A program made the translations under genes and the position numbers. From positions 1-64,000 of the forward strand of contig JBMFTZ010000001.1 in assembly GCA_049966775.1 (NCBI GenBank): a stretch of 64,000 nt of DNA, written 5' to 3'. Shown here one piece after another: positions 43,587 through 52,730 of the stretch. How positions within the stretch are numbered: position 1 is the first letter of the stretch; each line of letters starts with the position of its first letter. The notes beneath the pieces were generated by a model. That model saw only the letters and a list, made by a program, of their open reading frames with translations, did not search any database and had not been told where the DNA came from. This DNA is from JAKAWW01 sp049966775. GTDB taxonomy: Archaea > Micrarchaeota > Micrarchaeia > Micrarchaeales > Micrarchaeaceae.

Positions 43587-44459
43587 ATGGACGTATCAAA
43601 AAGCGCGCAGACGCGCGCGCGCTTGTACAACCTTATAAAAGAAGGCTATGCGTCTGCGCTGCTGCTAAGGCCGGAATTGCTCGAGCATAAGGAGAGCGCC
43701 AGGCTTATGGACAGGCTTGAGGAGCTGCTCGACAGGAACGGCTTTACAGTAGTTGCAAAATACAGGCTTGAGCAGAGGCGCGAGTTCATCGACGCGCACT
43801 ACATGGGCGTTTCTGAGAGCGGGATGACAAGCAAGCTTGCCGAAAGCGGCATAAAGATACTGCTGCTGCTGGGCTACGAGAAGCTGAACATAGCGGATGT
43901 AACTGAAAGGCTTAAGGCATATCATTATATTAGTGACACAGATGCGCAGGCGGTTGCGGGGAGCATGCCGCTCCTGAAGAGGCTCGCCGCGGAGCTATTG
44001 AATAGCGGGCGCAAGGACATGAATGGGATGGTCACGCTTCTTGGCATTTTTGACAGGGAAGAGCGCGGCGCCGCCATAAGGGCTCTCGAAGCGCTGGGCT
44101 CGGCGCTGCTTAACGTGGAATACAGGAACATAGGCAGCGCGCTAGAGCTATGGGTCGTGTGCAGCAAGGAGGGCAACGCAAGCTCAAGGCTTTATGCACT
44201 GAGGGGCGGCACCGATCCGCTCCTTGCAAACCCAAACAGTATGCGCGGAGCCCTGAAAGAGGTAAGCGAAGGCAAGAGCCTGGCGTGGAATCTGCTCAAC
44301 AGGGGCGTTGTCTGCCAGATTGTGCATACGGAGCCCAGCGCCGAGGGCATAATAGACATGCTGGAAAGGTTCGCCAAGCACGGGCTTATGAGCGCGGGTG
44401 ACATGGATGCGCTTGCTGAAAAGCTTAATAATCTGCTTGGCAAAGAATCAATGCGGTGA
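43587..44459 (+). CDS. Nucleoside diphosphate kinase-like protein with large insertion
   Basis: A 290-residue protein whose ends resemble NDK. The N-terminal strand ALLLRPELLEH stands in for VLIKPDAV (Lys-to-Arg), then GFTVVAKYRL and an IDAHYMG helix. At the C-terminus are GGTDPLLANPNSMRGAL (as in TNPADSKPGTIRGDF) and CQIVHTEPSAEGI, with His247 in the catalytic NxxHGSDS position. About 110 helical residues (85-195) are inserted where NDK has a short loop. NDKs are about 150 residues long. It might be an NDK variant or a diverged regulator. A TATA at 43557-43565 supports the leaderless ATG 43587. Confidence 0.65.
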   Translation: MDVSKSAQTRARLYNLIKEGYASALLLRPELLEHKESARLMDRLEELLDRNGFTVVAKYRLEQRREFIDAHYMGVSESGMTSKLAESGIKILLLLGYEKLNIADVTERLKAYHYISDTDAQAVAGSMPLLKRLAAELLNSGRKDMNGMVTLLGIFDREERGAAIRALEALGSALLNVEYRNIGSALELWVVCSKEGNASSRLYALRGGTDPLLANPNSMRGALKEVSEGKSLAWNLLNRGVVCQIVHTEPSAEGIIDMLERFAKHGLMSAGDMDALAEKLNNLLGKESMR

Positions 44460-44463
44460 CAAT

Positions 44464-44928
44464 ATGCGCGCTTACATAGAGATGGAGGCTGGATCGAGGG
44501 TAAAGCACGTCTTCAACGAGAAGAAGAAAGAGCTGCTCATGCATAGATTGCTTAAGGAACCGCTCATAGAGCCTTTCTGCTACGGCTTCATAAAGGGCAC
44601 AAAGAGCGGGGACGGCGACGCGCTTGACGTGTTCGTTATGAGCAGCAGGCACATAAGTGCTGGCGATGAGGTGGACGCCGAGCCGATAGGCGTACTCTAC
44701 TCAGAGGACGAGATGGGCGAGGACAACAAGATCATCGCGGTCGAGAAATACGACAAGTCATATGGCGGTATGCTGGACATATCGCAGGTAGACAAGAGGC
44801 TGCTCTATGCGCTGCTCTACCAGATAGAGCACAACAAGGACGGCCTTGAAGGTAGGTTCACAAAGATAAAAGGCATCGGCAACGCGAAAGAGGCCAAAGA
44901 CGCGATAGAAAAGGCTTCGGCGCAATAG
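44464..44928 (+). CDS. ppa: Inorganic pyrophosphatase (family I-like)
   Basis: A 154-residue soluble protein. The metal-binding signature GDGDALDVFV stands for DGDPLDVLV, and EDEMGEDNKIIAVEKYD matches the second conserved block of family I pyrophosphatases. It splits pyrophosphate to pull biosynthetic reactions forward. It starts 4 nt after the NDK-like gene, so the two are probably co-transcribed; both handle phosphoanhydrides. The longer upstream frame is not needed. Confidence 0.85.
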   Translation: MRAYIEMEAGSRVKHVFNEKKKELLMHRLLKEPLIEPFCYGFIKGTKSGDGDALDVFVMSSRHISAGDEVDAEPIGVLYSEDEMGEDNKIIAVEKYDKSYGGMLDISQVDKRLLYALLYQIEHNKDGLEGRFTKIKGIGNAKEAKDAIEKASAQ

Positions 44929-45070
44929 CACTTATGGCAATTTCACGAAGTTGTCCGTTGCCGCTATTCTGTATGCATTTGTTCATATATTTTTGTTAAT
45001 TGATGCATACGTTTTAGGAAAAGAGCAAAAAACAAGAAGTAATTTAAAGACGGAATAAAAAACCAGATAG

Positions 45071-45883
45071 ATGGAAAGCATAAAGGTAAAAGGCGTAGAT
45101 CTAACCATAGAGATGAAGCTCAAAGACACAAAGAATGCAACTGCAAGGCTCAGGAATGGAGTTATACTTGTTACGCTGCCGGTGCGCCTTGGCGAAGAGC
45201 ACAGGAAAGAGATATACGAAAAGCTCAAGTCAAGAATGATAAGAAGAATAGAAAAAAGAGGCATAAGCGAATTCCAAAGCGGTGGCATTGAAATCAAGGA
45301 CGGCCAGTCTATAAGCGCAATGGGAAGAAGCTTCACAGTCAGCATAAGGCATTGCAATAACAAGCGCTATTCCGGCGCAAGAGTGAGGGGCAACGAGATA
45401 GAGATAAGGCTTGCGAGCGTTGTTGGCAAGGAGCTTGAAGGCAGGGTTGCTTCCATGCTTGCGATAAAGGCAATCTCAAGGGCTTTGCAGATGAGCATTG
45501 AAAAAAGAGTAAGAGAGCTCAACGCGGCGCATTTCAAAGCCCAAATAAACAGGGTGCGCATAAGGGACAACACAACGCTATGGGGCAGCTACAGCATGAA
45601 GAGCGGGAACATAAGCATCAACTTCAAGCTTCTTCTTGCTCCTTCCGATATGTTGGACTATGTGATAATACACGAGCTTGCCCATACAAGAGTGCACAAT
45701 CACAGCAGGAGATTTTGGGCCCTTGTTGCAGGCGCAATGCCTAACTACATGGAAAAGAGAAGATGGCTCAGGAGGAACGGTGGCCTGCTTGGCATGGCGG
45801 CAAGCGCAGGGGCAAGCGCTGCCGGAGCGGGGCCCAAATGCCTGGGCGGACCAGAAAACACGGTAGAGCACAGCAAGATATAG
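45071..45883 (+). CDS. YgjP/DUF45-type zinc metalloprotease
   Basis: A 270-residue protein of the M48-related YgjP/WSS1-like family (DUF45). The N-terminus holds the family beta region. The C-terminal half has LWGSYS and the zinc site HELAHTRVHNHSRRFW (HExxH near residue 204 and a downstream His). The final 40 residues are a Gly/Ala-rich tail with no homology. Substrates are not well known; relatives act on proteins in DNA-repair contexts. A TATA-like gtaatttaaag lies about 28 nt upstream. Confidence 0.8.
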   Translation: MESIKVKGVDLTIEMKLKDTKNATARLRNGVILVTLPVRLGEEHRKEIYEKLKSRMIRRIEKRGISEFQSGGIEIKDGQSISAMGRSFTVSIRHCNNKRYSGARVRGNEIEIRLASVVGKELEGRVASMLAIKAISRALQMSIEKRVRELNAAHFKAQINRVRIRDNTTLWGSYSMKSGNISINFKLLLAPSDMLDYVIIHELAHTRVHNHSRRFWALVAGAMPNYMEKRRWLRRNGGLLGMAASAGASAAGAGPKCLGGPENTVEHSKI

Positions 45884-45939
45884 ATACTTTTCTGGTCATA
45901 TTTAGCTGATTCTCAAAGTTGTGCGGATGTGTGCTTTCA

Positions 45940-48648
45940 ATGCGTTATTCAGAAGCTAAGAAGCTCTTCGACCTGAGCAACAGGTATGTTTTCATAGCGG
46001 CAGTGGTAATCATACTTGCCATTGGCGTATTCGAAAGAACCGGCATGATGAGATTCCAGGGCTTGTATGAGCCGGACGGCTTTTATTACTACAGCATAAT
46101 AACGCAGACCATCGCAAACCATTATATAAGGCCCCAATACTCGGCGCTTTCGGGTTTCCCCACACACAACATCGTCGCAGAATCACCAGGGCTTGAGTAT
46201 ATTACAGTGATACCGTACATGCTACTTCATTATTTTGGGATCACTGCGCTTCAGATAATGCGCATCATGCCCATTGTGTTTGCGCTGCTTGAGATTATCA
46301 CGGCATATTACCTTACAAGGTTCATCGTTGACAGCAGGCTGGCTGGGCTTCTCGCCATGTTCTTCATCGCGGTGTCTAGCGGGAACATAGCAAGAACCGC
46401 CGCGCTTGTATACAGGGGGGACAGCTTCATAAGCCTCTTCTTAATGCTCGCACTTCTCTTCATGCTTATGGCGCTGCGCGATGCAGACATGCTGTATAGG
46501 GAGAAGAACGCGCTGAGGCGCCGCATGCTTAGGGAGCACGTAGGCAGCGAGCTCGTGCGCATGCACCAGCGCGACGAGAGGGAGCTCGGGCGCAGGCACA
46601 GGGCGGAGCTTGCCGTTATAAGCGGTCATGAAAGCACCGAGGTGGAGAAGCTGAGGTCGCTGCACGAGGAAGAGGAGAGAAAGCAGCTAGAGATGCATCT
46701 TGAAGAGGAAGAAGCGCTTTACGGGCGCACCGCAGATATGCACGCGCGTGAAGCCAGGGAGCGCGCGCCAAGCATATGGAAGCCTATTTCATACCTGCTC
46801 ATATCGGCGTTCATGCTGAGCATGGGCGTGGTGATATGGACAGGATCGCCGTACATTGTCGTGGTTTACATGTTCGCCATATTATTCATGCTCGTCTATG
46901 CGTTTCTTGCAGGCGACGAGCACCTGCTGCTTTCTGATGTGCTTCTCAGCGTTGGCCTGCTTGTGGCGTATCTGCTTGAAAGGCTTTTCATGCTCATGCA
47001 CTTTGCTCCGGCAGGCATTACGCTCACGGGCAGCAAGTTCTTCGTTTTCTACGCGCCGCTTCTTGTGGGCACGATTGCTGCATGGTATCTTGTAAGCAGG
47101 AACTTCAGGATCGCAAGGGATCCAATAAGCAGGCTGTCGCTGCTCGGCATAATAGCGGTGATAGTGCTCGCACTCTCCTTTACGGTATTGCTCCCGTTCG
47201 TAAACGCGATGACAAGTACCGTCGGCATACACCTCATACCGCTCCCTTCAAGCATAACAAACACGATCACATACGCGGTGGGCCAGACAACGCAGGAGCT
47301 CCAGAGGCCCACATGGGCCTTCCTGTTCGGCAGCTTCCATGTGCAGCTGGTGCTTGCCCCGCTCGGCATAATACTCTTCCTGCTTGTTGGCGGCAGGGTG
47401 GGCGCCACAAGAAAGCATAAAGCGGGCGTATACTTCAACTTCAACGAAGGCATGCTTGTGATGCTCGCATACTTCACTGTCACAGCGTTCCTGCAGTATG
47501 CAGCGATAAGGTACAACGCGCTTTTCTCTATACCTATCGCGATATTCGCCGCGTACGGCACGTACGCGCTCTGGGCGCTGCTCAGGGGGAGATTCCTGAC
47601 CCAGAAGGTGGTGATAGCGTTCGTGACTGTGGTTTTCGATATAGCAATAGCCTACGAGCTGGCGGCGAAGGTGTACCCGCTATTTGCCACGGGGCTCGCA
47701 ATGCTTGTGGTTAGTGCGGTGATGGTAAACCTGCTGCTCGTATATGTATTCGCATACAGTATCTATGCAACGGTGAAAAGCAGGCTCAGCCTGCAGAGCG
47801 TGTTCATCGGGCTTATGGCAGCGCTGCTCGTGATGAACTTCTATTCGACGTATGTGCAGAGCATCTCTTCAAGCCAGGCTGACGGCATCAACGCGCAGTT
47901 CCTGCAGGCCATGGCTTGGATGCGCAGCAACACGCCAAGCAACGCAACGGTGCTCACCATGTGGCCCGACGGCTCTGTTGTCGAGGCGTGGGCGCATAGG
48001 CAGAGTTATACAGATAGCGTTGGCGGCGAGAACGCTTCCAGGATCTACCCGTTCGCCAGCTTTCTCTTCAACATGACTCCCGCGAGCCTCTCTTATATAG
48101 GCAGGGTGCATCCCGATTACATCGTGGCAAGGAGCTTCTGGTTCGACGAGCTGGGCGGCGTCGCCGTTGAGGGCCTCGTGCAGAACGCGAGCGCGTACGG
48201 CTATGACATACTAACGTCGCTCAAGACGAACAGGAATGCTACAGCAAGCTTCTATCTCTTCAACTCTTCGCTCTACAGGGCAGAGATGATAATACAAAAC
48301 GTGAACGGCACAACCAAGCTTTATGCATACATAGGGCCGTCTTCATCTACGCTGCTTGCGCCAATAGCAAGGGTGCTCTTCTACAACGTTTCGAGCTATA
48401 CCTACTCTATAGTGAACACGAGCACGAGGCCCGCGGCAAACGAAACGCTCATGGTATCATACTCCCAGAGAGGCATAACAGGCGCCACAATATTAGGGCA
48501 GAAGCTCTTTGGAAGCAACATCTTCAAGCTCGTCTATCTATGCGATTATGAAGGCTGCCCGTACAACGGCTCCATAAGGATGCGCGACGTCTACATGAAC
48601 AACGACACGCGCATCATTGCTGTGTATTACAACGTTTCCACAACATGA
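45940..48648 (+). CDS. aglB: Oligosaccharyltransferase AglB/Stt3
   Basis: A 902-residue GT-C enzyme that moves lipid-linked glycans to Asn of NxS/T sequons outside the membrane. Thirteen or so membrane helices are followed by a C-terminal globular domain. Visible motifs are YEPDGFYYYS (first acidic loop), then MRSNTPSNATVLTMWPDG, where WWDYG is replaced by MWPDG. A highly charged helical insertion of about 100 residues (46490-46785; e.g. HEEEERKQLEMHLEEEE) interrupts the membrane region. The many sequon-rich surface proteins nearby are likely substrates. ATG 45940 is preferred over an upstream TTG. Confidence 0.9.
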   Translation: MRYSEAKKLFDLSNRYVFIAAVVIILAIGVFERTGMMRFQGLYEPDGFYYYSIITQTIANHYIRPQYSALSGFPTHNIVAESPGLEYITVIPYMLLHYFGITALQIMRIMPIVFALLEIITAYYLTRFIVDSRLAGLLAMFFIAVSSGNIARTAALVYRGDSFISLFLMLALLFMLMALRDADMLYREKNALRRRMLREHVGSELVRMHQRDERELGRRHRAELAVISGHESTEVEKLRSLHEEEERKQLEMHLEEEEALYGRTADMHAREARERAPSIWKPISYLLISAFMLSMGVVIWTGSPYIVVVYMFAILFMLVYAFLAGDEHLLLSDVLLSVGLLVAYLLERLFMLMHFAPAGITLTGSKFFVFYAPLLVGTIAAWYLVSRNFRIARDPISRLSLLGIIAVIVLALSFTVLLPFVNAMTSTVGIHLIPLPSSITNTITYAVGQTTQELQRPTWAFLFGSFHVQLVLAPLGIILFLLVGGRVGATRKHKAGVYFNFNEGMLVMLAYFTVTAFLQYAAIRYNALFSIPIAIFAAYGTYALWALLRGRFLTQKVVIAFVTVVFDIAIAYELAAKVYPLFATGLAMLVVSAVMVNLLLVYVFAYSIYATVKSRLSLQSVFIGLMAALLVMNFYSTYVQSISSSQADGINAQFLQAMAWMRSNTPSNATVLTMWPDGSVVEAWAHRQSYTDSVGGENASRIYPFASFLFNMTPASLSYIGRVHPDYIVARSFWFDELGGVAVEGLVQNASAYGYDILTSLKTNRNATASFYLFNSSLYRAEMIIQNVNGTTKLYAYIGPSSSTLLAPIARVLFYNVSSYTYSIVNTSTRPAANETLMVSYSQRGITGATILGQKLFGSNIFKLVYLCDYEGCPYNGSIRMRDVYMNNDTRIIAVYYNVSTT

Positions 48649-48693
48649 CACCAAGGCAGCGCGCTTTAATAAATATCGCAGTGATATTAGATT

Positions 48694-50250
48694 ATGCTCG
48701 GGTATGTGCTGCCGTTGCTCATAGACACTTCGTTCTCGTGGGTGCGGATGTTCATCGCACTCGGCCTATCGATGGCACTCGGCATCGGCATAGGCATATA
48801 CGCGGCGATAAACCAGAAGGCTGAGAAGGTTGTCATACCTGTTGTTGACATACTGCAGACCCTGCCCATACTCGCGTTCTTCCCGTTCGTGATCTTCGTG
48901 ATAGTGGCAACGCTGCCCGGCTTCATAGGCATAAACGCGGCCGTAATATTCCTGATAATAACAAGCATGCTCTGGAATATAATATTCGGCGTGTACGAGG
49001 CGGTGAAGAGCCTGCCCAAAGAGTTCATGGAGCTCGCCGAGCTTTACGGCATGAGCGCATCCGACAAGCTCAGGAAGATATTCATACCTGCGAGCATGCC
49101 AAAGGTTATGGAGCAGTCGACGCTCTCGTGGGCCATAGGGCTTTTCTACCTTGTTACAAGCGAGATATTCTCAACATCGAACGCAAATTATGCGGTAAAG
49201 CATGGCATTGGCGTCGCGCTGACAGCGCTCGCAATAGGAAGCAACTTCGCGGAATACGCGGTGGGCATACTCATCTTCATAGCGTTCGTAATAGCGACAA
49301 GGCTTCTCTTCTTCGCGCCATTGGAGAGGTACGTTAACAGGTATAACGAGGGCAGCCCAAAGCTCGGCGCGGTAGGAAGGGCTAGGATGCTTGTATCGAG
49401 GCTGGGCCATGCGCACATGCTTGCTCTACACAGGCACAGGATGCACAAGGTCGCGCTCGCCCATGCAGTCACAGCGGCGCAGTTGCAGCGCACGCCCATC
49501 GTGAAAAAGCGCTTAGGCGCGGAGCGCATCACATACGCGCTACTTGCAATATCAGCTATAGCGGCGCTCATCTTGAGCAAGCAGCTCATGCGCGACGAGC
49601 TCTTCGTGCTTGCTTCGCTCGCCGCTTCTTTCGTGCGCGTGTGGCTCGCGTTCGTAGCGATAGTGGTAGTGGCAGTGCCCATAAGTGTATACCTGATCTT
49701 CATGACAAAGAAGCCTGGAGCCTATGTGCTCCTCTTCCAGGTTATTGCTTCAATACCGGCTACGATACTGCTGCCACTGGTTGTGCTGAGCCTAAGGAAC
49801 GCTCCGATGCACAGCGAGCTTGTCGCCTTCGTGATATTCTTCCTTAGCGGCATCTGGTATGTGGTGTTCAGCATACTCTCGCACAGGGCTTATATACAGC
49901 AGAGCGTTTTCGAGGTGAAGAAGATTTTCGGCGTTAAAGGCGTGCAGGCATGGAAGAAGATATACATATACGCAATACTTCCCGGTTTACTCACCGGCGC
50001 CGTAACCGGCATAGCAGCGGAATGGAACGCGAGCATAGTGGCAGAGTACTTTACCACCACGGCCATAGGCAGCGGCGCCGTAGTAACTTCAGTATCGATC
50101 GGCATAGGCAAGCTTCTGGATACCGCGCTTGATTCGGGCAACATGCCGCTCATGGTGCTCGGGCTGGTAAACCTGACTGTGATGATTATTGTAATAAATA
50201 GGTTTGCATGGAAAAGATTTTATGACAGGATAGGCGCAGTGTACAGATAG
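48694..50250 (+). CDS. ABC transporter permease, NitT/TauT-like, two permease domains fused
   Basis: A 518-residue protein with two tandem binding-protein-dependent permease domains. Each has an EAA-like cytosolic loop: EFMELAELYGMSASDKLRKI and EVKKIFGVKGVQAWKKI. The domains are joined by a basic linker of about 60 residues (HRHRMHKVALAHAVTAAQ). Most NitT/TauT permeases have one domain and dimerise; here one chain may form the whole channel. The ATPase gene follows after 14 nt. No substrate-binding protein lies nearby, so the substrate is unknown. Confidence 0.85.
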   Translation: MLGYVLPLLIDTSFSWVRMFIALGLSMALGIGIGIYAAINQKAEKVVIPVVDILQTLPILAFFPFVIFVIVATLPGFIGINAAVIFLIITSMLWNIIFGVYEAVKSLPKEFMELAELYGMSASDKLRKIFIPASMPKVMEQSTLSWAIGLFYLVTSEIFSTSNANYAVKHGIGVALTALAIGSNFAEYAVGILIFIAFVIATRLLFFAPLERYVNRYNEGSPKLGAVGRARMLVSRLGHAHMLALHRHRMHKVALAHAVTAAQLQRTPIVKKRLGAERITYALLAISAIAALILSKQLMRDELFVLASLAASFVRVWLAFVAIVVVAVPISVYLIFMTKKPGAYVLLFQVIASIPATILLPLVVLSLRNAPMHSELVAFVIFFLSGIWYVVFSILSHRAYIQQSVFEVKKIFGVKGVQAWKKIYIYAILPGLLTGAVTGIAAEWNASIVAEYFTTTAIGSGAVVTSVSIGIGKLLDTALDSGNMPLMVLGLVNLTVMIIVINRFAWKRFYDRIGAVYR

Positions 50251-50264
50251 CGCCGCGTGTTACG

Positions 50265-51005
50265 ATGCACATGCTCGATGTTGAAAACGTCTCTTATTCA
50301 ATAGGGCAGGCAAACATAATAGACGGCATAGGCTTCAGCGCTGACAAGGACGATTTCGTTTCGGTAATAGGCCCTTCTGGTTGCGGAAAGAGCACCCTGC
50401 TCAGGATTATGGCGGGGCTTATCAAGCCCAGTAGGGGCAGGATACTCTACAACGGCGCAGAGGTGCTGGGCCCCAACCCGGAGATATCGTTTGTATTCCA
50501 GGATTTCGGCCTACTACCATGGCTCACTAACATAGAGAACGTCAAGATAGGGCTGTCGCTGCTGGATCTAAGCGAAGAAGAAAAAAGGAAGCGCGCCGCC
50601 GCCATATTTGGCACCATGGGCTTGGAGGGCTTCGAGAACGCGTATCCGAACATGCTCAGCGGGGGTATGAAGCAACGCGTTGGCATTGCGCGTGCGCTTA
50701 TCTCAAACCCCAAGGTGCTGCTGATGGACGAGCCGTTCAGCTCGCTCGATGAGCTAACCGCAGAAACATTAAGAACAGACATAGTTGGCATGCTAAAAAG
50801 CACAGATGTGCCAGTAAGCTGTGTGCTAATGGTAACACACAACGTCGAAGAGGCTGTGGAGCTCTCGAGCAAGATCGTGATACTGTCGCAGAGGCCATCG
50901 ATTGTGAAGGAGGTAAAAGAAGTCAATATGGGCTATCCGAGGAACAGGCACAGCCAAGAGTTCATGGACATGGTCGATTACGTCTATAGCGTGCTTACTA
51001 GATGA
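50265..51005 (+). CDS. ABC transporter ATP-binding protein, NitT/TauT-like
   Basis: A 246-residue ATPase. Walker A GPSGCGKST (near 43), Q-loop FQDFGLLPWL, signature LSGGMKQR (near 137), Walker B VLLMDEPFSSLD and switch His in MVTHNVEEA are all intact. The subfamily assignment comes from the WLTNIENV region and its partner permease. In related systems an AAA_assoc_C domain is fused at the C-terminus. Here that domain is absent but found as a separate gene just downstream on the other strand. Confidence 0.9.
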   Translation: MHMLDVENVSYSIGQANIIDGIGFSADKDDFVSVIGPSGCGKSTLLRIMAGLIKPSRGRILYNGAEVLGPNPEISFVFQDFGLLPWLTNIENVKIGLSLLDLSEEEKRKRAAAIFGTMGLEGFENAYPNMLSGGMKQRVGIARALISNPKVLLMDEPFSSLDELTAETLRTDIVGMLKSTDVPVSCVLMVTHNVEEAVELSSKIVILSQRPSIVKEVKEVNMGYPRNRHSQEFMDMVDYVYSVLTR

Positions 51006-51065
51006 TTCACAGCTCCAAACGCTTTTGCAGCAAACTGCGCGAGTTATGAAAGCGCATATGCTATC

Positions 51066-51563
51066 TCACTGTTTTGCCGGCAGGGACCACACGTCATTGC
51101 TCCTGCTGTATGAAACTAGCTTGAGGCGCAAGCCCCACTTGAGCAGCAGGCCCCTTAACAGCTCAATGTTTGTAATGTCATCTGCATAGAGCGTTATGTT
51201 CCTGCTTTTCAGTGCCGCGGCAAGCTCTGACGAATTGCGCGGACCTTGCGAAAGCACCGCAAAAACGGTCTTGAAAGGGTCTAGACCGGAAAGCGCCTTG
51301 CCCAATACCTGAGTGACGTTGCGCGGGTTGAGGCTTGCCCCGAGCGCAGTGAGCTCCACGATGCCGTTTTCCACCGTGCAAAGCTGGAGCATCTCCGCGG
51401 CATCGAGCAACGGCAGCAGCTTGTCCACCTCCTCTTTGGCTTCCTTGGCAAGCTTTGATAGACTGAGGGAGTTGCCATTCTCCTTTACGAGCTCTACGAT
51501 GCCGCGAACCTCGCTTATCCCTACATTAACAGGAAATTGCCCCATCTTCTCCACATATTCCAT
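51066..51563 (-). CDS. AAA-associated C-terminal domain protein (AAA_assoc_C)
   Basis: A 165-residue cytosolic protein resembling the domain fused to nitrate/sulfonate ABC ATPases: VRGIVELVKENGNSLSLSKL, then KLLPLLDAAEMLQLCTVENG and VELTALG. The first 75 residues look like a winged helix, and the rest is helical. It converges with the ABC ATPase gene and probably regulates that transporter. The separate location on the opposite strand is unusual. Confidence 0.75.
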   Translation of the reverse strand: MEYVEKMGQFPVNVGISEVRGIVELVKENGNSLSLSKLAKEAKEEVDKLLPLLDAAEMLQLCTVENGIVELTALGASLNPRNVTQVLGKALSGLDPFKTVFAVLSQGPRNSSELAAALKSRNITLYADDITNIELLRGLLLKWGLRLKLVSYSRSNDVWSLPAKQ

Positions 51564-51987
51564 GACCCTGGCATTATGCCTGCAAACCGCGCAGGCTTCC
51601 AGCGCCTATTCCGCAATGTATGATTACCTGTTCAGCAACTACTGCCCCATCTGCATGGGGCCTTACACTCTTTTCCTGGGCGCGGCTTTTCTATTGCATG
51701 AAGCAGCGCTCTCATTCACGCACCAACCATCATTCTATTTATGGGATTTTCCCCGTCATACACAACCGGCACTTTCAGCCTTGTTGCGGGGCATACCTTA
51801 ATACATCTATATCCCACTTTTGTATTTTTATGCGTTGCGGTGGACCCGTATGCCAGGATGTTGACTTTTATATTATGGCAATCTACACCCTTTAAATGTT
51901 CCCAATTATTTCACCCGTGCATGCTGCACCAGATGGCACCCCTGTGATGCTTACCACTTGCGCGCTTTGCGCCAAGCGCCAACGCCA
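51564..51987. other. 424-bp intergenic region, no clear gene
   Basis: The region lies between two minus-strand genes. It contains several TATA-like sequences (around 51800-51830, 51860-51875 and 51890-51900) but no frame with convincing protein character on either strand. A 61-codon plus-strand frame (51619-51801, with a CPIC motif) lacks a promoter at the right distance and is not called. A long leader for the AAA_assoc_C gene is possible. Confidence 0.4.
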
Positions 51988-52725
51988 TCAGAGCTGTTCC
52001 ATGCTTGTATAATCTTCTGCTATTTTCTTGTTACCAAAGTCGCTTGCGGCCTTGTAAATCTCGCCTTTTTCCAGGCCTTTCATGCATATTAGTAGCTGGT
52101 TGCCGAGATTGTATACACTTACTACGCCAACATTGAAATAACCTTTGAGCCTGCCCAAATAGCCTTCGGAATAGGCCGTGCCTGGGCCGCGTATGTGGTT
52201 TACTGCCAGGATGCCCTTTTGCCTAAGCGCCTTGTAAGCGCTTTGCACAAACTGCTCGCTCAGGAACGCGCTAGGCATCATCGCGTTTACATATGCGTCA
52301 AGTATGATAAGATCGTAGGCGTTGCTCGCTCTCTGCACAAACTCTGCGCCGTCGCCTATGATTATACGCGCCTTCAGGCTGCGCGGGAGTAACACCTTTG
52401 ATATGCTTACTATGTTTGGATCTATCTCTACAACGTCTATGCTTATGTCATGGTAGAGCGTCTCAAGCTGGTATGGCACGGTGCCGCCGCCGAGGCCGAT
52501 AACAAGCACATTTGCGCTGCTGAAAACACGCGGCAGCGGCATGAAATAGTCCCAGTAGCCTAGCGTGAACAGCGTGCCATCCCTTATTCTGGAAAAGGTA
52601 ATTCCGTTATACAGCAGCTTGCGTTCCCCGTTGCGCTCGCGCACCTCTATATATGCTGAAGGCTCGCGTATCGAGGCTATTAGCCTGCCCTTTAGGAGCG
52701 CGTCTATACCCTCGATGAGTTTCAT
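51988..52725 (-). CDS. Spermidine synthase-like protein
   Basis: A 245-residue class I methyltransferase-fold protein of the SpeE type. It has VLVIGLGGGTVPYQ (nucleotide loop), IDVVEIDPNIV (acidic ribose-binding residue), IIIGDGAEFV and LIILDAYV. It could transfer aminopropyl groups in polyamine synthesis, but many SpeE-like archaeal proteins have other or unknown roles. The active-site Asp in DAY is present. ATG 52725 lies 5 nt after the CarS stop. Confidence 0.75.
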   Translation of the reverse strand: MKLIEGIDALLKGRLIASIREPSAYIEVRERNGERKLLYNGITFSRIRDGTLFTLGYWDYFMPLPRVFSSANVLVIGLGGGTVPYQLETLYHDISIDVVEIDPNIVSISKVLLPRSLKARIIIGDGAEFVQRASNAYDLIILDAYVNAMMPSAFLSEQFVQSAYKALRQKGILAVNHIRGPGTAYSEGYLGRLKGYFNVGVVSVYNLGNQLLICMKGLEKGEIYKAASDFGNKKIAEDYTSMEQL

Positions 52726-52730
52726 ATGCA

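Noticed and set aside
51619..51801. 61-codon frame with a CPIC motif
   Set aside because: No promoter signal or neighbour coupling and no recognisable fold.
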